From Desulfovibrio sp. (lineage in GTDB: Bacteria; Desulfobacterota; Desulfovibrionia; Desulfovibrionales; Desulfovibrionaceae): a stretch of DNA of 64,000 nucleotides. The notes below the pieces were generated by a model. It was not told the DNA's origin. It did no database searches and saw only the letters and a program-made list of their open reading frames with translations. Positions within the stretch are counted from its first letter, which is position 1, and every line of letters begins with the position of its first letter. The stretch spans positions 62,001-126,000 of the forward strand of contig JAQYWK010000002.1 of NCBI GenBank assembly GCA_030145055.1, read 5' to 3'. A program made the translations under genes and the position numbers. Positions 8,166-17,828 of the stretch are shown one piece after another.

Positions 8166-8774
8166 ATGTCTGGAACAATCCCTATTGTTATTGAAACTAC
8201 TGGGCGCTCTGAACGCGCTTATGATATTTACTCACGCCTGCTCAAAGACCGAATCATCATGCTTGGAAGCGCTATTGATGACCACGTTGCAAGTGTAATT
8301 TGTGCGCAGTTGTTGTTTTTGGAGTCCGAAGATCCAGAAAAAGAAATTTATATGTACATCAATTCTCCCGGAGGATCGGTTACTGCCGGTTTAGCCATAT
8401 TTGATACTATGCAGTACATTTCAGCTCCTGTTGCAACTCTTTGCATGGGGCAAGCTGCCAGCATGGGCGCTTTCCTCTTATGTGCCGGAGAAAAAGGAAG
8501 CCGATATTCATTGCCTAACAGCAGAATCCTTATTCATCAGCCTCTAGGTGGTGCGCAGGGCCAGGCTACCGATATCGAAATTCAGGCGAATGAAATTTTA
8601 AGACTTAAAGCTTCTTTGAATGCTATTATGGCTGAAAATACTGGTAAGTCTCTTGATCAAATTCAGAAAGATACAGACCGTGACTTTTTCATGTCAGCTG
8701 AAGAAGCAATCGAATACGGCCTTATTGATAAGGTTCTTACTTCGCGTTCAAAACTTGAATCCAAGGAAGGTTAG
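8166..8774 (+). CDS. clpP: ATP-dependent Clp protease proteolytic subunit
   Basis: A 202-residue serine peptidase, the standard ClpP length. The catalytic triad is visible as Ser99 (GQAASMGAF), His124 (ILIHQPLGG) and Asp173 (TDRDFF), with the oxyanion/handle region [10 protein letters not shown]. It forms tetradecameric chambers that degrade substrates unfolded by ClpX or ClpA in the cytoplasm. TCGGGAG precedes the ATG. clpX follows after 6 bases, so the two are co-transcribed. The other partner ATPase, ClpA, is encoded 32 kb downstream in this window. Confidence 0.98.
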   Translation: MSGTIPIVIETTGRSERAYDIYSRLLKDRIIMLGSAIDDHVASVICAQLLFLESEDPEKEIYMYINSPGGSVTAGLAIFDTMQYISAPVATLCMGQAASMGAFLLCAGEKGSRYSLPNSRILIHQPLGGAQGQATDIEIQANEILRLKASLNAIMAENTGKSLDQIQKDTDRDFFMSAEEAIEYGLIDKVLTSRSKLESKEG

Positions 8775-8780
8775 TTCCTG

Positions 8781-10031
8781 ATGAGTAGTGAAAAAAAAGG
8801 TCCAGGACAGGACCTTAATTGCTCCTTCTGTTCCAAGTCTCAGGACGAGGTTCAGAGATTGATTGCCGGGCCTGATGTCTACATCTGTGACGAATGCGTC
8901 CAACTTTGTAATGATATTATGGCGCAGGAAGCGGTAAGCGAAGAGTTTGATGCAGGAAATCTTCTGTCCCCGCAAGAAATCAAGGCTTTGCTTGATGAAT
9001 ATGTAATTGGACAGACTCACGCTAAAAAGATTTTGGCCGTTGCGGTTCATAATCATTATAAGCGGGTATTTTATACAAAATCAGGTACTGACGACGTTGA
9101 GATTGATAAGAGCAACATTCTTCTTATCGGGCCTACCGGTTCAGGTAAGACATTGCTTGCTCAAACTCTCGCAAGAGTTCTGAAAGTACCTTTCGCTATT
9201 GCTGATGCTACTACTCTCACCGAAGCAGGTTATGTTGGTGAAGATGTAGAAAATATCCTTGTTCAGCTTCTACAGAATGCTGACTACGATATTGAATCTG
9301 CCTCTCGTGGAATCATCTACATTGATGAAATCGACAAAATATCTCGCAAGGGAGACGGTCCATCCATCACTCGTGATGTATCCGGAGAAGGTGTTCAGCA
9401 GGCCCTACTTAAGATTATTGAAGGAACTGAAGCGAATATTCCTCCTAAAGGTGGACGTAAGCACCCTCAGCAGGAATTTATCAGACTTGATACTTCGAAT
9501 ATCCTGTTCATCCTTGGCGGTGCGTTTATCGGTCTTGATGCAATCGTTCAGCAGAGGCTGGCGGGATCAGGTATCGGTTTCGGAGCTAAGGTTGAAGCTA
9601 AGAAAGAAACTGGCATCAGTGAGCTTTTCAAAAAGTCAGAGCCAGGCGATCTCGTTAAATTTGGTTTGATTCCTGAATTTGTTGGCCGTATTCCGGTTCA
9701 GACAGCTCTTTCAGAATTAACTGAAAATGATCTTGTTCGCATTCTTCAGGAACCAAAGAACGCTCTTGTTAAACAGTACAAGAAGATGTTCGATCTTGAT
9801 GGTGTTCGTCTTACTTTCACAGAGAACGCAATGAACAGCATTGCTGCTCTGGCTGTAAAGAGAAAGACCGGAGCTCGCGGACTGAGAAATGTCCTTGAGT
9901 CTATCATGCTCGATATCATGTACAAGCTTCCTTCGCTCACAGGAGTGAAAGAATGTGTGATTAATAAAAGCGTGGTCGAAACGGGAATGGAACCGTTACT
10001 ATTTTTCCATAACGAAGTTAAGAGTGCATAA
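8781..10031 (+). CDS. clpX: ATP-dependent Clp protease ATPase subunit ClpX
   Basis: A 416-residue AAA+ unfoldase. The N-terminal zinc-binding domain has Cys14, Cys17, Cys36 and Cys39. The Walker A motif GPTGSGKT is at residues 117-124, followed by the Walker B region [16 protein letters not shown]-type pore loop ([10 protein letters not shown]) and the IGF-containing region that docks onto ClpP are consistent with the family. It recognises tagged proteins, unfolds them with ATP and feeds them to ClpP. It is the second gene of the clpP-clpX operon and is followed by a strong terminator. Confidence 0.98.
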   Translation: MSSEKKGPGQDLNCSFCSKSQDEVQRLIAGPDVYICDECVQLCNDIMAQEAVSEEFDAGNLLSPQEIKALLDEYVIGQTHAKKILAVAVHNHYKRVFYTKSGTDDVEIDKSNILLIGPTGSGKTLLAQTLARVLKVPFAIADATTLTEAGYVGEDVENILVQLLQNADYDIESASRGIIYIDEIDKISRKGDGPSITRDVSGEGVQQALLKIIEGTEANIPPKGGRKHPQQEFIRLDTSNILFILGGAFIGLDAIVQQRLAGSGIGFGAKVEAKKETGISELFKKSEPGDLVKFGLIPEFVGRIPVQTALSELTENDLVRILQEPKNALVKQYKKMFDLDGVRLTFTENAMNSIAALAVKRKTGARGLRNVLESIMLDIMYKLPSLTGVKECVINKSVVETGMEPLLFFHNEVKSA

Positions 10032-10040
10032 ACTTATAAA

Positions 10041-10076
10041 CGCCTCCAGCCGATAAAGCTGGAGGCGTTTTTTTTT
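10041..10076 (+). terminator. Intrinsic terminator after clpX
   Basis: A 10-bp perfect stem CGCCTCCAGC / GCTGGAGGCG with a 7-base loop, followed by nine T's. Confidence 0.95.
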
Positions 10077-10249
10077 GACCGCCTGCCTTGGGCTTTCCAT
10101 ATTTAATTTTTCACTCCTTTATTATTTTCTCATATTTCGATAATATTACGTGTTCTCGTTTGACAAAACAGTTGCGAGTATTATTTCATGTTCTTGAAGG
10201 GTTATATTTTAAATTGAAATTAGTACTTAGATAAAAAGCAGGAGGATAT

Positions 10250-12706
10250 ATGTCGTCCACATTAACAGAAGGTGGCAGCGAATCCGCTGAAAATATCCTT
10301 CTTCCAATGATGGCCTTGCGGGAAGTTGTAATGTTTCCGCGTTCAATTATTCCTCTTTTTGTTGGCCGCGAGTCGTCCATTAAAGCCATTGAAGAAGCTA
10401 TCGCAGAGCATGATAAAAAGATCTTTTTAGTTACGCAGGAATTTCCAGAAAAAGAAAAGCCTGAACCTGAAGATCTTTATGCCGTTGGAACAGTAAGTAA
10501 AATTCTCCAAATGTTAAGGCTGCCTGACGGCACAATCAAGGTTCTTTTCGAAGGTCTTTACCGTGCACAGTGGGATTCTGCGGCTGATGGTAAGACTTTT
10601 GAAGAAGTTTATCCCATGGTTAATCTCAAACCAATCGAAGACCTTCCTGCAGACGTTAATGTCACGGAAGCTTTGGTTCGTTCTGTCCATGGCGCGCTTG
10701 AGAATTTTGGAAAGGTGAACAAAAAAGTTGCACCTGAAACAGTTCTCGCTATTTCTACAATTCGCACAGCAGGTAAGCTTGCTGATTCGATAATGCCTCA
10801 TCTCAAGGTTGAGTTTGCTAAGAAACAGATAATTCTTGAAATTATCGATCCTTTAAAAAGACTCGAGGCTGTTTACGAACTCCTGCTCGGTGAAATTGAA
10901 ATTGTGTCCATTGAAAAGCGCGTTAAAAACCGCGTGAAAGGGCAGATGGAAAAGAACCAGCGTGAGTACTATCTTAACGAACAGCTTAAAGCGATTAATA
11001 AGGAAATGGGACGTGAGGATGATCCGCAGGCGGAAGCTCACGACCTTGAAAAGCAACTTGAAGCCAAGCAGATGGATGACGAGTCTCGCGATCGTGTCCT
11101 TAAAGAAATTAAAAAACTTCGCCAGATGGCTCCTTCATCTGCAGAATACACAGTTGTTCGCAACTATGTGGACTGGGTGTTGGACCTTCCTTGGAATGTT
11201 TATAAATCAGTTGAACTTAATATTACTGAAGCACGCAAAATCATGGATGAAGATCATTTTGGGCTTGAAAAACCAAAAGAGCGCATTCTTGAATATATGG
11301 CTGTTCAGTCTTTAGTTGATACCATAAAAGGACCTATCCTTTGTTTGGTAGGCCCTCCCGGAGTTGGTAAGACTTCAATCGCACGTTCAATTGCCAGAGC
11401 TATGGACCGCGAGTTTGTCCGTCTGTCTCTTGGTGGAGTCCGTGATGAAGCTGAGATCAGAGGCCATCGCCGTACTTACGTCGGCGCGCTTCCCGGTAAA
11501 ATAATTCATTCACTTAGACGCTGCGATTTCAGTAATCCTGTTATCTGTCTTGATGAAGTGGATAAGATGAGCACTGATTTCAGGGGTGATCCTTCGTCCG
11601 CATTACTTGAAGTTCTTGATCCTGAACAGAACAACACTTTTAATGATCATTATCTTGATTTGGATTATGATCTTTCAAAGGTCTTTTTCATAACAACCGC
11701 CAACGACCTTAATTCTATTCCTATTCCTTTGCAGGACAGAATGGAGATTATTCGTCTGCCCGGTTACTTAGAAACCGAAAAAACTCAGATAGCCAAAAAA
11801 TTTCTGCTGCCCAAGCAGATCAAAGAGCATGGCCTCAGTACTGACAATGTTGCCATTTCTGACAATGCAATGGTTGAAATTGTTCAGACTTATACAAGAG
11901 AAGCAGGAGTTCGTAATCTTGAGCGTGAACTCGCTAAGGTTTGCAGAAAGACTGCTATGAAAATTGTAGAAGCTGATAACGATAAGACCAAGAGTCTGCA
12001 TGTTACCAAGACGAATCTTTCATCCATTCTTGGTGTTCACAAGTTCCGTCACGGTGCAAGTGAAGAAAAATCTCTCATCGGTGTTGCAACTGGACTTGCA
12101 TATACACAGGTTGGCGGTGAAATGCTGATGGTCGAGGTTGTTCTGATGCCGGGTAAAGGTAAAGTCGTCATTACTGGTAAACTCGGAGATGTTATGCAGG
12201 AGTCGGCACAGGCTGCTCTTTCATATATCCGCTCACGTTCGGACTTGTTCGGTTTGAAACCAAACTTTCACGAGAAGATTGATATTCATGTGCATGTTCC
12301 TGAAGGCGCGACACCTAAAGATGGACCTTCTGCCGGTATTACACTTTGTACGGCGATGGCTTCCGCGTTCTTGAATGTCCCTGTAAGGCACGATCTTGCT
12401 ATGACAGGTGAAATCACCTTGCGCGGCAGAGTGTTCCCGATTGGCGGACTTAGAGAGAAGTTGCTTGCGGCCCATAGAGGATTGTCTAAAATAGTTTTGA
12501 TTCCGTCTGAGAATGAAAAAGATCTTAAGGAAGTTCCAAATGAAATTCTTAAGGATCTTGAAATTATTCCAGTGGAAAATATGGATGAAGTATTAAGTCA
12601 TGCGCTTGATAGTTTGACTGCTGAGGAATTATTCAGAGGTAAGGATGATATAACTCCTGTTGCTCTGAACCTTATTAAAGAAGAATATCAGGCTCCAACT
12701 CATTAG
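10250..12706 (+). CDS. lon: Lon ATP-dependent serine protease
   Basis: An 818-residue LonA-type protease. The N-terminal substrate-binding domain ([23 protein letters not shown]) is followed by an AAA+ module with Walker A GPPGVGKT at 368-375. The C-terminal peptidase domain has the Ser-Lys dyad Ser694 (DGPSAG) and Lys737 ([10 protein letters not shown]). It degrades damaged and regulatory proteins in the cytoplasm. GGAGGA lies 6 bases before the ATG. A TTGACA at 10160 may be part of its promoter, but no good -10 element was found at normal spacing. It is monocistronic, with a strong terminator behind it. Confidence 0.98.
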   Translation: MSSTLTEGGSESAENILLPMMALREVVMFPRSIIPLFVGRESSIKAIEEAIAEHDKKIFLVTQEFPEKEKPEPEDLYAVGTVSKILQMLRLPDGTIKVLFEGLYRAQWDSAADGKTFEEVYPMVNLKPIEDLPADVNVTEALVRSVHGALENFGKVNKKVAPETVLAISTIRTAGKLADSIMPHLKVEFAKKQIILEIIDPLKRLEAVYELLLGEIEIVSIEKRVKNRVKGQMEKNQREYYLNEQLKAINKEMGREDDPQAEAHDLEKQLEAKQMDDESRDRVLKEIKKLRQMAPSSAEYTVVRNYVDWVLDLPWNVYKSVELNITEARKIMDEDHFGLEKPKERILEYMAVQSLVDTIKGPILCLVGPPGVGKTSIARSIARAMDREFVRLSLGGVRDEAEIRGHRRTYVGALPGKIIHSLRRCDFSNPVICLDEVDKMSTDFRGDPSSALLEVLDPEQNNTFNDHYLDLDYDLSKVFFITTANDLNSIPIPLQDRMEIIRLPGYLETEKTQIAKKFLLPKQIKEHGLSTDNVAISDNAMVEIVQTYTREAGVRNLERELAKVCRKTAMKIVEADNDKTKSLHVTKTNLSSILGVHKFRHGASEEKSLIGVATGLAYTQVGGEMLMVEVVLMPGKGKVVITGKLGDVMQESAQAALSYIRSRSDLFGLKPNFHEKIDIHVHVPEGATPKDGPSAGITLCTAMASAFLNVPVRHDLAMTGEITLRGRVFPIGGLREKLLAAHRGLSKIVLIPSENEKDLKEVPNEILKDLEIIPVENMDEVLSHALDSLTAEELFRGKDDITPVALNLIKEEYQAPTH

Positions 12707-12732
12707 TTCTAGCTAGATTATTGAATTATTAA

Positions 12733-12766
12733 AGGGTGCTCACCGATTGGTGAGCACCCTTTTTTG
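12733..12766 (+). terminator. Intrinsic terminator after lon
   Basis: A 12-bp perfect stem AGGGTGCTCACC / GGTGAGCACCCT with a GATT loop, followed by a run of T's. Confidence 0.95.
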
Positions 12767-12903
12767 TTGTTATTTTAATAAATAGTTGCATTTATATGAG
12801 GTAAATTGATAAAATTATTATAATTTATAATTAAATGTTTTTATTAAAAATAGAGTTGTGATATTGTCAGGTAATATTTAAACCGTCTAAGTTTGCGTAT
12901 GTT

Positions 12904-14073
12904 ATGAAAATATCAGCATTAATTATATTAATCATTTTTGTTAACACATTTGTAATGATATTTTATGTCGAATCCAATGTGGATGATCAGGATGAGCTTG
13001 AATCAATATTTAAAGAAGCTGTTAAAGAATTAAATATTCCCGGAGCAGTAATGATCATCCGTTCCTCAAAAGGGAAAGAGGTTTCTTACGTTGCCGGAGT
13101 TAGAGATATTAAATCGAATCCGGTAATAGCTAAAAAATATCTTATGACCTCTAATATGAAGTTTCGAATTGGGAGTATAACAAAAACTTTTGTCGCTTCT
13201 GTTGTGCTGATGTTAGTGCAGGAAGGGCTCGTGAATCTTGATACAACCGTTAGTGAAATATTGCCTGGACTTGTGGTGAACGACACTAAAATTACCATCA
13301 GGCATCTTTTACAAATGAGAAGTGGATTGAGTAATTTTTCATCTAATGAAGGTTTTTTAAAGAGATTTCGTGCTCAGCCTTGGTATGTGTGGTCTCCCGT
13401 AGAACTGATCGCTTATTGTTCGACAACCGATAGGGACTATGATTCTGAAGCAATATCCACCACTGGAGACGGTTATGATCCTAGGCCTGGAGCTCGATTT
13501 GAGTACAATAATTCCAATTATGTTGTGCTTGGAATGATTGTGGAGAAACTCACAAATGACAAAATTGAAAATCAAATTTATCGCCGTATTCTGAAACCGT
13601 TAAAGCTTAAGAGTACTTCGTTTCCGGCGACCAGTTCTAATCTCTCCGAACCATATGCCAAGGGGTACGATTATGATCCCGCAACAGGCGAGATAAGTAA
13701 CCTTAGCCAGCGAATTAACCCTTCATGGGCATGGGGTTCCGCTAATGGTGTTTCAACTGCCAAGGATCTCTTAAAATGGCTTCAAGCATATCTGGACGGT
13801 TATGGAATAAGCAAGAAACTGCTAGCGGAACAGATGCAGTTTATCCCTACAAATTACACGTGGGTATCATACGGATTTGGCGTGATGAGTAAGTATGGGG
13901 CAATCGGGCATAATGGAAATTATGCAGGAATATACACGGCAATGGCGTGTAAGTTCAAGGGCTACTATTTTGTAATACTAACAAATGGGCAGTCATACGG
14001 AGGAGGGCACAACTCTTCCGCAGAATCCATTTTCTGGAGAGTCGTGAATAAGGCTACTCTTTTTAAAAACTAA
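12904..14073 (+). CDS. Serine hydrolase, beta-lactamase class C / penicillin-binding family
   Basis: A 389-residue protein with an N-terminal hydrophobic segment (residues 2-21) that may be a membrane anchor or signal. The family triad is present: SxxK as Ser91-Ile-Thr-Lys94 (RIGSITKTF), YxN as Tyr201-Asn-Asn203 (FEYNNSNYV), and HxG as His336-Asn-Gly338. Relatives include DD-carboxypeptidases, esterases and class C beta-lactamases; the substrate cannot be told from sequence. No good ribosome site is seen before the ATG. Its last 11 bases overlap the end of the convergent small secreted-protein gene, with no terminator between them. Confidence 0.85.
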   Translation: MKISALIILIIFVNTFVMIFYVESNVDDQDELESIFKEAVKELNIPGAVMIIRSSKGKEVSYVAGVRDIKSNPVIAKKYLMTSNMKFRIGSITKTFVASVVLMLVQEGLVNLDTTVSEILPGLVVNDTKITIRHLLQMRSGLSNFSSNEGFLKRFRAQPWYVWSPVELIAYCSTTDRDYDSEAISTTGDGYDPRPGARFEYNNSNYVVLGMIVEKLTNDKIENQIYRRILKPLKLKSTSFPATSSNLSEPYAKGYDYDPATGEISNLSQRINPSWAWGSANGVSTAKDLLKWLQAYLDGYGISKKLLAEQMQFIPTNYTWVSYGFGVMSKYGAIGHNGNYAGIYTAMACKFKGYYFVILTNGQSYGGGHNSSAESIFWRVVNKATLFKN

Positions 14074-14371
14074 GACTTAGTCCCACACCCATTCTAGTTT
14101 CATCTTTTTTCTCTTCAGGGGAAATTCTACTGCTTTTCACGGTATTTTGCGCAGGGCCAGAAATGAGACCAGCACTTGCGCCATCGGATATTGTCACGTC
14201 ATTGTGCGCTGCAAATTCTTTGTCAATATCACTTTTCATCGTCTGCTTTTTTTTGTCAGAATTTTCTTTAACAACTAAAGCATTTCCGATATTTATGTCA
14301 TTCGCATAAACTTGAGTTATCACTATTGGTATAAGCAGAAATGCTATTAAAATTATGATTTTTTTATACAT
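14063..14371 (-). CDS. Small secreted protein of unknown family, paralogue A
   Basis: A 102-residue protein. The start at 14371 was chosen because AAGGTGATCAC precedes it and a signal peptide begins at once (MYKKIIILIAFLLIP, cleavage likely after VYA). The mature part is hydrophilic and Lys/Asp-rich. It then has ISDGASAGLISG and ends in GVGLSLSF, an alternating hydrophobic strand with a terminal Phe. The same layout recurs in the gene at 14702-14995, so the two are paralogues. A terminal aromatic strand resembles the sorting signal of outer-membrane barrels, but the protein is too short to be a normal barrel. The function is unknown. Confidence 0.7.
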   Translation of the reverse strand: MYKKIIILIAFLLIPIVITQVYANDINIGNALVVKENSDKKKQTMKSDIDKEFAAHNDVTISDGASAGLISGPAQNTVKSSRISPEEKKDETRMGVGLSLSF

Positions 14372-14701
14372 GTGATCACCTTTCTTTCGATCTTGAAGGG
14401 GGAATATTACTATTTCTGCTCTTTCTATTAATGCAGTAAGTACAATATTTTTGTGACTGTGGAGTAGGTGTAAATGCCCACCAATAAGGTTCAACATATA
14501 CGGAAGTGCTTTCGGAGTAAATGGCAAGGGCGCGCTAACTGATGGGATTTTGGCTATAAAAATAGACCGAAGATTTGAGCTTCAGATGTTGTTGCGAGCA
14601 ATATGATACGTATATTAACCGTGTAATTAGTTAATTAATTCAGGCTGTAATAATATCCAGTAATTGCCAGTAATTAATATCTAACTAGATCGGATAAATA
14701 G
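14372..14701. other. Spacer between the two small secreted-protein genes
   Basis: An AT-rich stretch of 330 bases, presumably holding the promoter of the gene ending at 14063 (-). The frame of that gene is open upstream to 14527, but this part has no ribosome site and no secretory character. No repeat or RNA structure was recognised. Confidence 0.4.
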
Positions 14702-14995
14702 TTAGAAACTAAAACTGAATCCAAATCCCAGTCCGTATCCGTTATCCTCGTTATTTAATCCATGCTTATTTTTTGGGCGGCTTGAATCGAGTCCGAAGAT
14801 AAAGCCTGCACTTACTCCGTCAGATAGAATAAAGTTCTTATTGGGTCCATTGGGCCCTTTAAGCTGCGACCTAGCCTCATTCTTATTTACTCTCAAATTT
14901 AGCTCGGTTCCTTGTTCCGTTTCTTCAGCCTGAGAAATAACTGACGGTATGGCTAAAAATAAAACTGCTGTCAAAATGATGATGGTTTTCCACAT
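14702..14995 (-). CDS. Small secreted protein of unknown family, paralogue B
   Basis: A 97-residue protein with signal peptide MWKTIIILTAVLFLAIPSVISQA. A polar middle follows, then LSDGVSAGFIFG and a C-terminal GLGFGFSFSF. It shares with the gene at 14063-14371 the signal peptide, the SDG-SAG-I-G motif, the Gly-alternating strand ending in Phe, and the same ribosome site (AAGGTGAT before ATG). This supports recent or functional duplication. It is probably periplasmic or outer-membrane associated. No family is recognised. Confidence 0.7.
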   Translation of the reverse strand: MWKTIIILTAVLFLAIPSVISQAEETEQGTELNLRVNKNEARSQLKGPNGPNKNFILSDGVSAGFIFGLDSSRPKNKHGLNNEDNGYGLGFGFSFSF

Positions 14996-15191
14996 AATAT
15001 CACCTTCCTTTTTGGCTAGCGGAAAATACTCTAATCCCTCCTTTCGAATGTATTCTTACAATAAACATACCACATCAGTATAAAATAAATAAAATTAACC
15101 CTTCAATGGTCGTGGTAAATATTATGTAGAATTTTTTTCGGTCAAATTTTGCGAATTATGGTTATTGGTGTCGATATTTCGACATAAAAAA

Positions 15192-15226
15192 AGCGTCTGA
15201 AGATTTTGTCTTCAGACGCTTTTTTG
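15192..15226. terminator. Bidirectional intrinsic terminator
   Basis: A 12-bp perfect stem AGCGTCTGAAGA / TCTTCAGACGCT with a 5-base loop, A-rich on the left and T-rich on the right. It lies just after the stop of the minus-strand M23 peptidase gene. Confidence 0.9.
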
Positions 15227-15245
15227 GTAGATTTAATTGTAAAAG

Positions 15246-16568
15246 TTAATCAGTAGGTAATTTGCTGGTGATATTGTTTTTTATCCAAGTTCCATCCCAC
15301 CATTCGAAGGGATTAACGGGGATTCCTGAACAAAGAACGCCATAGTGAAGGTGATCTCCTCCAGCCATACCTGTTGCCCCTGTTTTACCAATGACCTGAC
15401 CACGTTCAACCATCGCACCTACCTCAACATCAATCTGGCTAAGGTGTGAGTACAGTGACTGTAATCCTAAGCCGTGATCTATGATAACTGCGTTTCCATA
15501 TATTCCGAAATCCTGCTCAGCCAAAACAACACGGCCCTTATTGGCTGCGGGTATTGGAGCATGTCTTGTGCTGGCAAGGTCGATTCCTAGATGAGTTTGA
15601 TTGTCGATCTTCTTACCATTATGTTTGTATGTTCTCTGATCCCCAAATCCTGCTCTGGAAGCTGCATTTGGAAGTCTACGGAACTTGCCTTCGAAAAGGA
15701 ATGTAGGTGAAGTGTCTAACCCTATTTTGCGTAGCTCAGCTCTATTCGTTTTGCGCAGCTCTCTGTTTACTCTTAAGAATAATTCGACCGGATCAGTTGT
15801 GTCGGGGAATTCACCTTCAAACTGAGGCATTTTGCTATTAAGAAAACGATCTGAAATGTTGATATTGTCGTGACGATAATTCTTGCTATTTGCATGGAAC
15901 CAGAAAGTGGCTGTTTTGTTATTTTTAGCTTCATCCTGAGCAATGATGGTAGGTGAGAAGTCTTTTGACCCTACGTAAAAAGGCATGGCAAAAAGCGCCG
16001 CATATTCTCCGTTAGGCTGTTTGTAACCAGGGAAAAAATCCTCTCCAACCATAACACCAGTTTTTACAGGATCGGCATCTACAGTATATAGTGCAAGCCC
16101 GCATCCGCCTTGTGTTAAGTTATGGGTGCTTGATTGTACTGTTATTTTCGGTGCGACAGTATCTAGTGTGTAATTGCCTCTTGCTATGACGGCATTTCCG
16201 CTTCCGAATCCTGCATATGAACCATCAACAGCCCACGCTGCAATTTCGAAATTACCCTGTTTAATTTGCTTCTTTTTGATTAAAATTTCCTGACTATAAT
16301 CGGCGGTCCCTTTTGGAAGATTTTTTTCTGCAAGGACGATCTGTTTCTTACCCTGCGTGAGTACTACTTTGATAGCTTTGATTCCGGACGGAGTGTCATT
16401 AACGGTGATATTAATCGGTGTCGAGTAAGTTATAAAACCCTTATCTGGATTAATTGTGATGGTTGGTGCTGCCGTATCTTTATATAGAAGATAAGCTCCT
16501 GCGCCGATAAGGCCCAGAATTATGATTGTTAGAATGAATGGTATAATGCGACCTTTACTTTTAGCCAT
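15246..16568 (-). CDS. M23 family (LytM-type) peptidase, membrane anchored
   Basis: A 440-residue protein. The start at 16568 was chosen because AAAGGA precedes it and the first residues (MAKSKGRIIPFILTIIILG) form an N-terminal membrane anchor; the frame is open to 16670 without these signs. The middle is beta-rich and resembles Ig-like repeats (TITINPDKGFITYSTPINITV). The C-terminal M23 domain has the zinc ligands in THLGIDLA and DHLHYGV, plus YSHLSQ. Family members cut peptidoglycan cross-bridges; the protein would act in the periplasm. It is divergent from the hydrogenase operon. Confidence 0.9.
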   Translation of the reverse strand: MAKSKGRIIPFILTIIILGLIGAGAYLLYKDTAAPTITINPDKGFITYSTPINITVNDTPSGIKAIKVVLTQGKKQIVLAEKNLPKGTADYSQEILIKKKQIKQGNFEIAAWAVDGSYAGFGSGNAVIARGNYTLDTVAPKITVQSSTHNLTQGGCGLALYTVDADPVKTGVMVGEDFFPGYKQPNGEYAALFAMPFYVGSKDFSPTIIAQDEAKNNKTATFWFHANSKNYRHDNINISDRFLNSKMPQFEGEFPDTTDPVELFLRVNRELRKTNRAELRKIGLDTSPTFLFEGKFRRLPNAASRAGFGDQRTYKHNGKKIDNQTHLGIDLASTRHAPIPAANKGRVVLAEQDFGIYGNAVIIDHGLGLQSLYSHLSQIDVEVGAMVERGQVIGKTGATGMAGGDHLHYGVLCSGIPVNPFEWWDGTWIKNNITSKLPTD

Positions 16569-16657
16569 GAGGGTGTCCTTTGATTCTATGAATTTATTTT
16601 TGAAATTATTTAGACTTTCTTTAAAAAAAGACCCTAGCAGGAAAGAGGGTGATTGTT

Positions 16658-16672
16658 CAATGTACAACATTG
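16658..16672. promoter_or_regulatory. Perfect 15-base inverted repeat, operator candidate
   Basis: CAATGT-ACA-ACATTG is a perfect 6-3-6 palindrome. It lies in the divergent spacer between the M23 peptidase gene and hysB, 6 bases before a TTGAAC element. It matches no regulator consensus that I recognise. Confidence 0.4.
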
Positions 16673-16678
16673 TAATTT

Positions 16679-16706
16679 TTGAACAGGTCTATGTCAGATA
16701 TAGATA
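16679..16706 (+). promoter_or_regulatory. Possible hysBA promoter
   Basis: TTGAAC (16679-16684), a 16-base spacer and TAGATA (16701-16706), about 150 bases before hysB. A weak motif match. No sigma54-type element was seen. Confidence 0.3.
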
Positions 16707-16859
16707 AAATCTATGGTTTTGTTAAGTTTATATCAGTTAGTGTTGACGTAAAAGTTTGGAGTGTGTATCTCTCTTAAAAAAATATCGTTAGCGTGACATA
16801 TTTTTTTTACGAGTAAGGACAGCGCCTTACTAGCGCCGGCAACTACCAAGGAGGTAGGG

Positions 16860-17804
16860 ATGAGTTTGACCAGGCGAGATTTTGTTAAATTGTGCACAGG
16901 AACAGTGGCTGGCTTTGGGGTTTCCCAAATGTTCAACCCAAGTATTGTGCAAGCACTTGAGAAGTTTGTACCACATGTCTTCTGGATACAGGGACAGGGC
17001 TGTACCGGATGTTCGGTTTCACTTCTTAATTCAGTGCACCCCTCAATTGCAAAAGTTTTGCTTGATGTAATTACCCTTGATTTCCATCCGACCATTATGG
17101 GCTCGGAAGGTGAAATGGCTTGGGGCCACATGACAGACGTGGCTAAAGAGCAGAAAGGCAAATACATCATGATCTTTGAGGGATCGGTACCAGTGGCAGA
17201 AAACGGCCACTATTGTATCCTCGGCGAGAAGGACCATAAAGAGTACACCATGCTCGAGACTACTATCGAGATGGCCAAGAATGCTGCTCTTGTTGTTAAC
17301 GTCGGTACTTGTGCTGCTTACGGTGGTATACCTGCTGCTGCAGGCAACGTTACTGAAGCTACTTCAGTAACAAAAGTACTTGCTGACAATGGAATTAAGA
17401 CTCCAGTAGTCAATATCCCCGGTTGTCCTCCACATCCAGATTGGATGGTTGGAACTCTAGTTGTCGCTATTAATGCGATCGAAGAGAATGGACTTGAAGG
17501 TGGACTTGGCGAAGTTGTTAAACTTCTTGATGACGAAGGTCGTCCAACACCATTCTTTGGTGAAAACATTCATGATAATTGCCCTTACCTCGACAAGTTC
17601 GACGAAGATGCATACTCAAAAGTGTTTACTGACAAAGAAAACTGTCGCTACGAACTCGGCTGTAAAGGTCCGAGTGCTAATGCCGATTGCTTCAAACGCA
17701 AATGGAATGGCGGAGTTAACTGGTGTGTTGAGAATGCTGTATGTCTTGGTTGTGTTGAGCCGGGTTTCCCGGATGAAATGTCTCCCTTCTACGAAGCCGG
17801 TTAA
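16860..17804 (+). CDS. hysB: Periplasmic [NiFeSe] hydrogenase small subunit
   Basis: A 314-residue electron-transfer subunit. The Tat signal is TRRDFVK (Arg5-Arg6), so the folded heterodimer is exported to the periplasm. The proximal [4Fe-4S] cluster uses Cys48 and Cys51 (GCTGC) plus NVGTC and IPGCPP. The distal cluster uses His238, Cys241, Cys262 and Cys268. In ordinary [NiFe] enzymes the medial cluster is [3Fe-4S], with a Pro in the NWP motif. Here that position is Cys289 (NWC), with Cys277, Cys295 and Cys298 also present, giving a [4Fe-4S] cluster as known for [NiFeSe] enzymes. A very strong AAGGAGG precedes the ATG. It is the first gene of hysB-hysA-hysD. Confidence 0.96.
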   Translation: MSLTRRDFVKLCTGTVAGFGVSQMFNPSIVQALEKFVPHVFWIQGQGCTGCSVSLLNSVHPSIAKVLLDVITLDFHPTIMGSEGEMAWGHMTDVAKEQKGKYIMIFEGSVPVAENGHYCILGEKDHKEYTMLETTIEMAKNAALVVNVGTCAAYGGIPAAAGNVTEATSVTKVLADNGIKTPVVNIPGCPPHPDWMVGTLVVAINAIEENGLEGGLGEVVKLLDDEGRPTPFFGENIHDNCPYLDKFDEDAYSKVFTDKENCRYELGCKGPSANADCFKRKWNGGVNWCVENAVCLGCVEPGFPDEMSPFYEAG

Positions 17805-17828
17805 TCGGTAATAGGAGTATCTTTCCTA

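Noticed and set aside
10160-10187. lon promoter from TTGACA at 10160
   Set aside because: The -35 is perfect but the only good -10 (TATTAT) is 13 bases away, too close, and the 16-base alternative TATTTC is poor.
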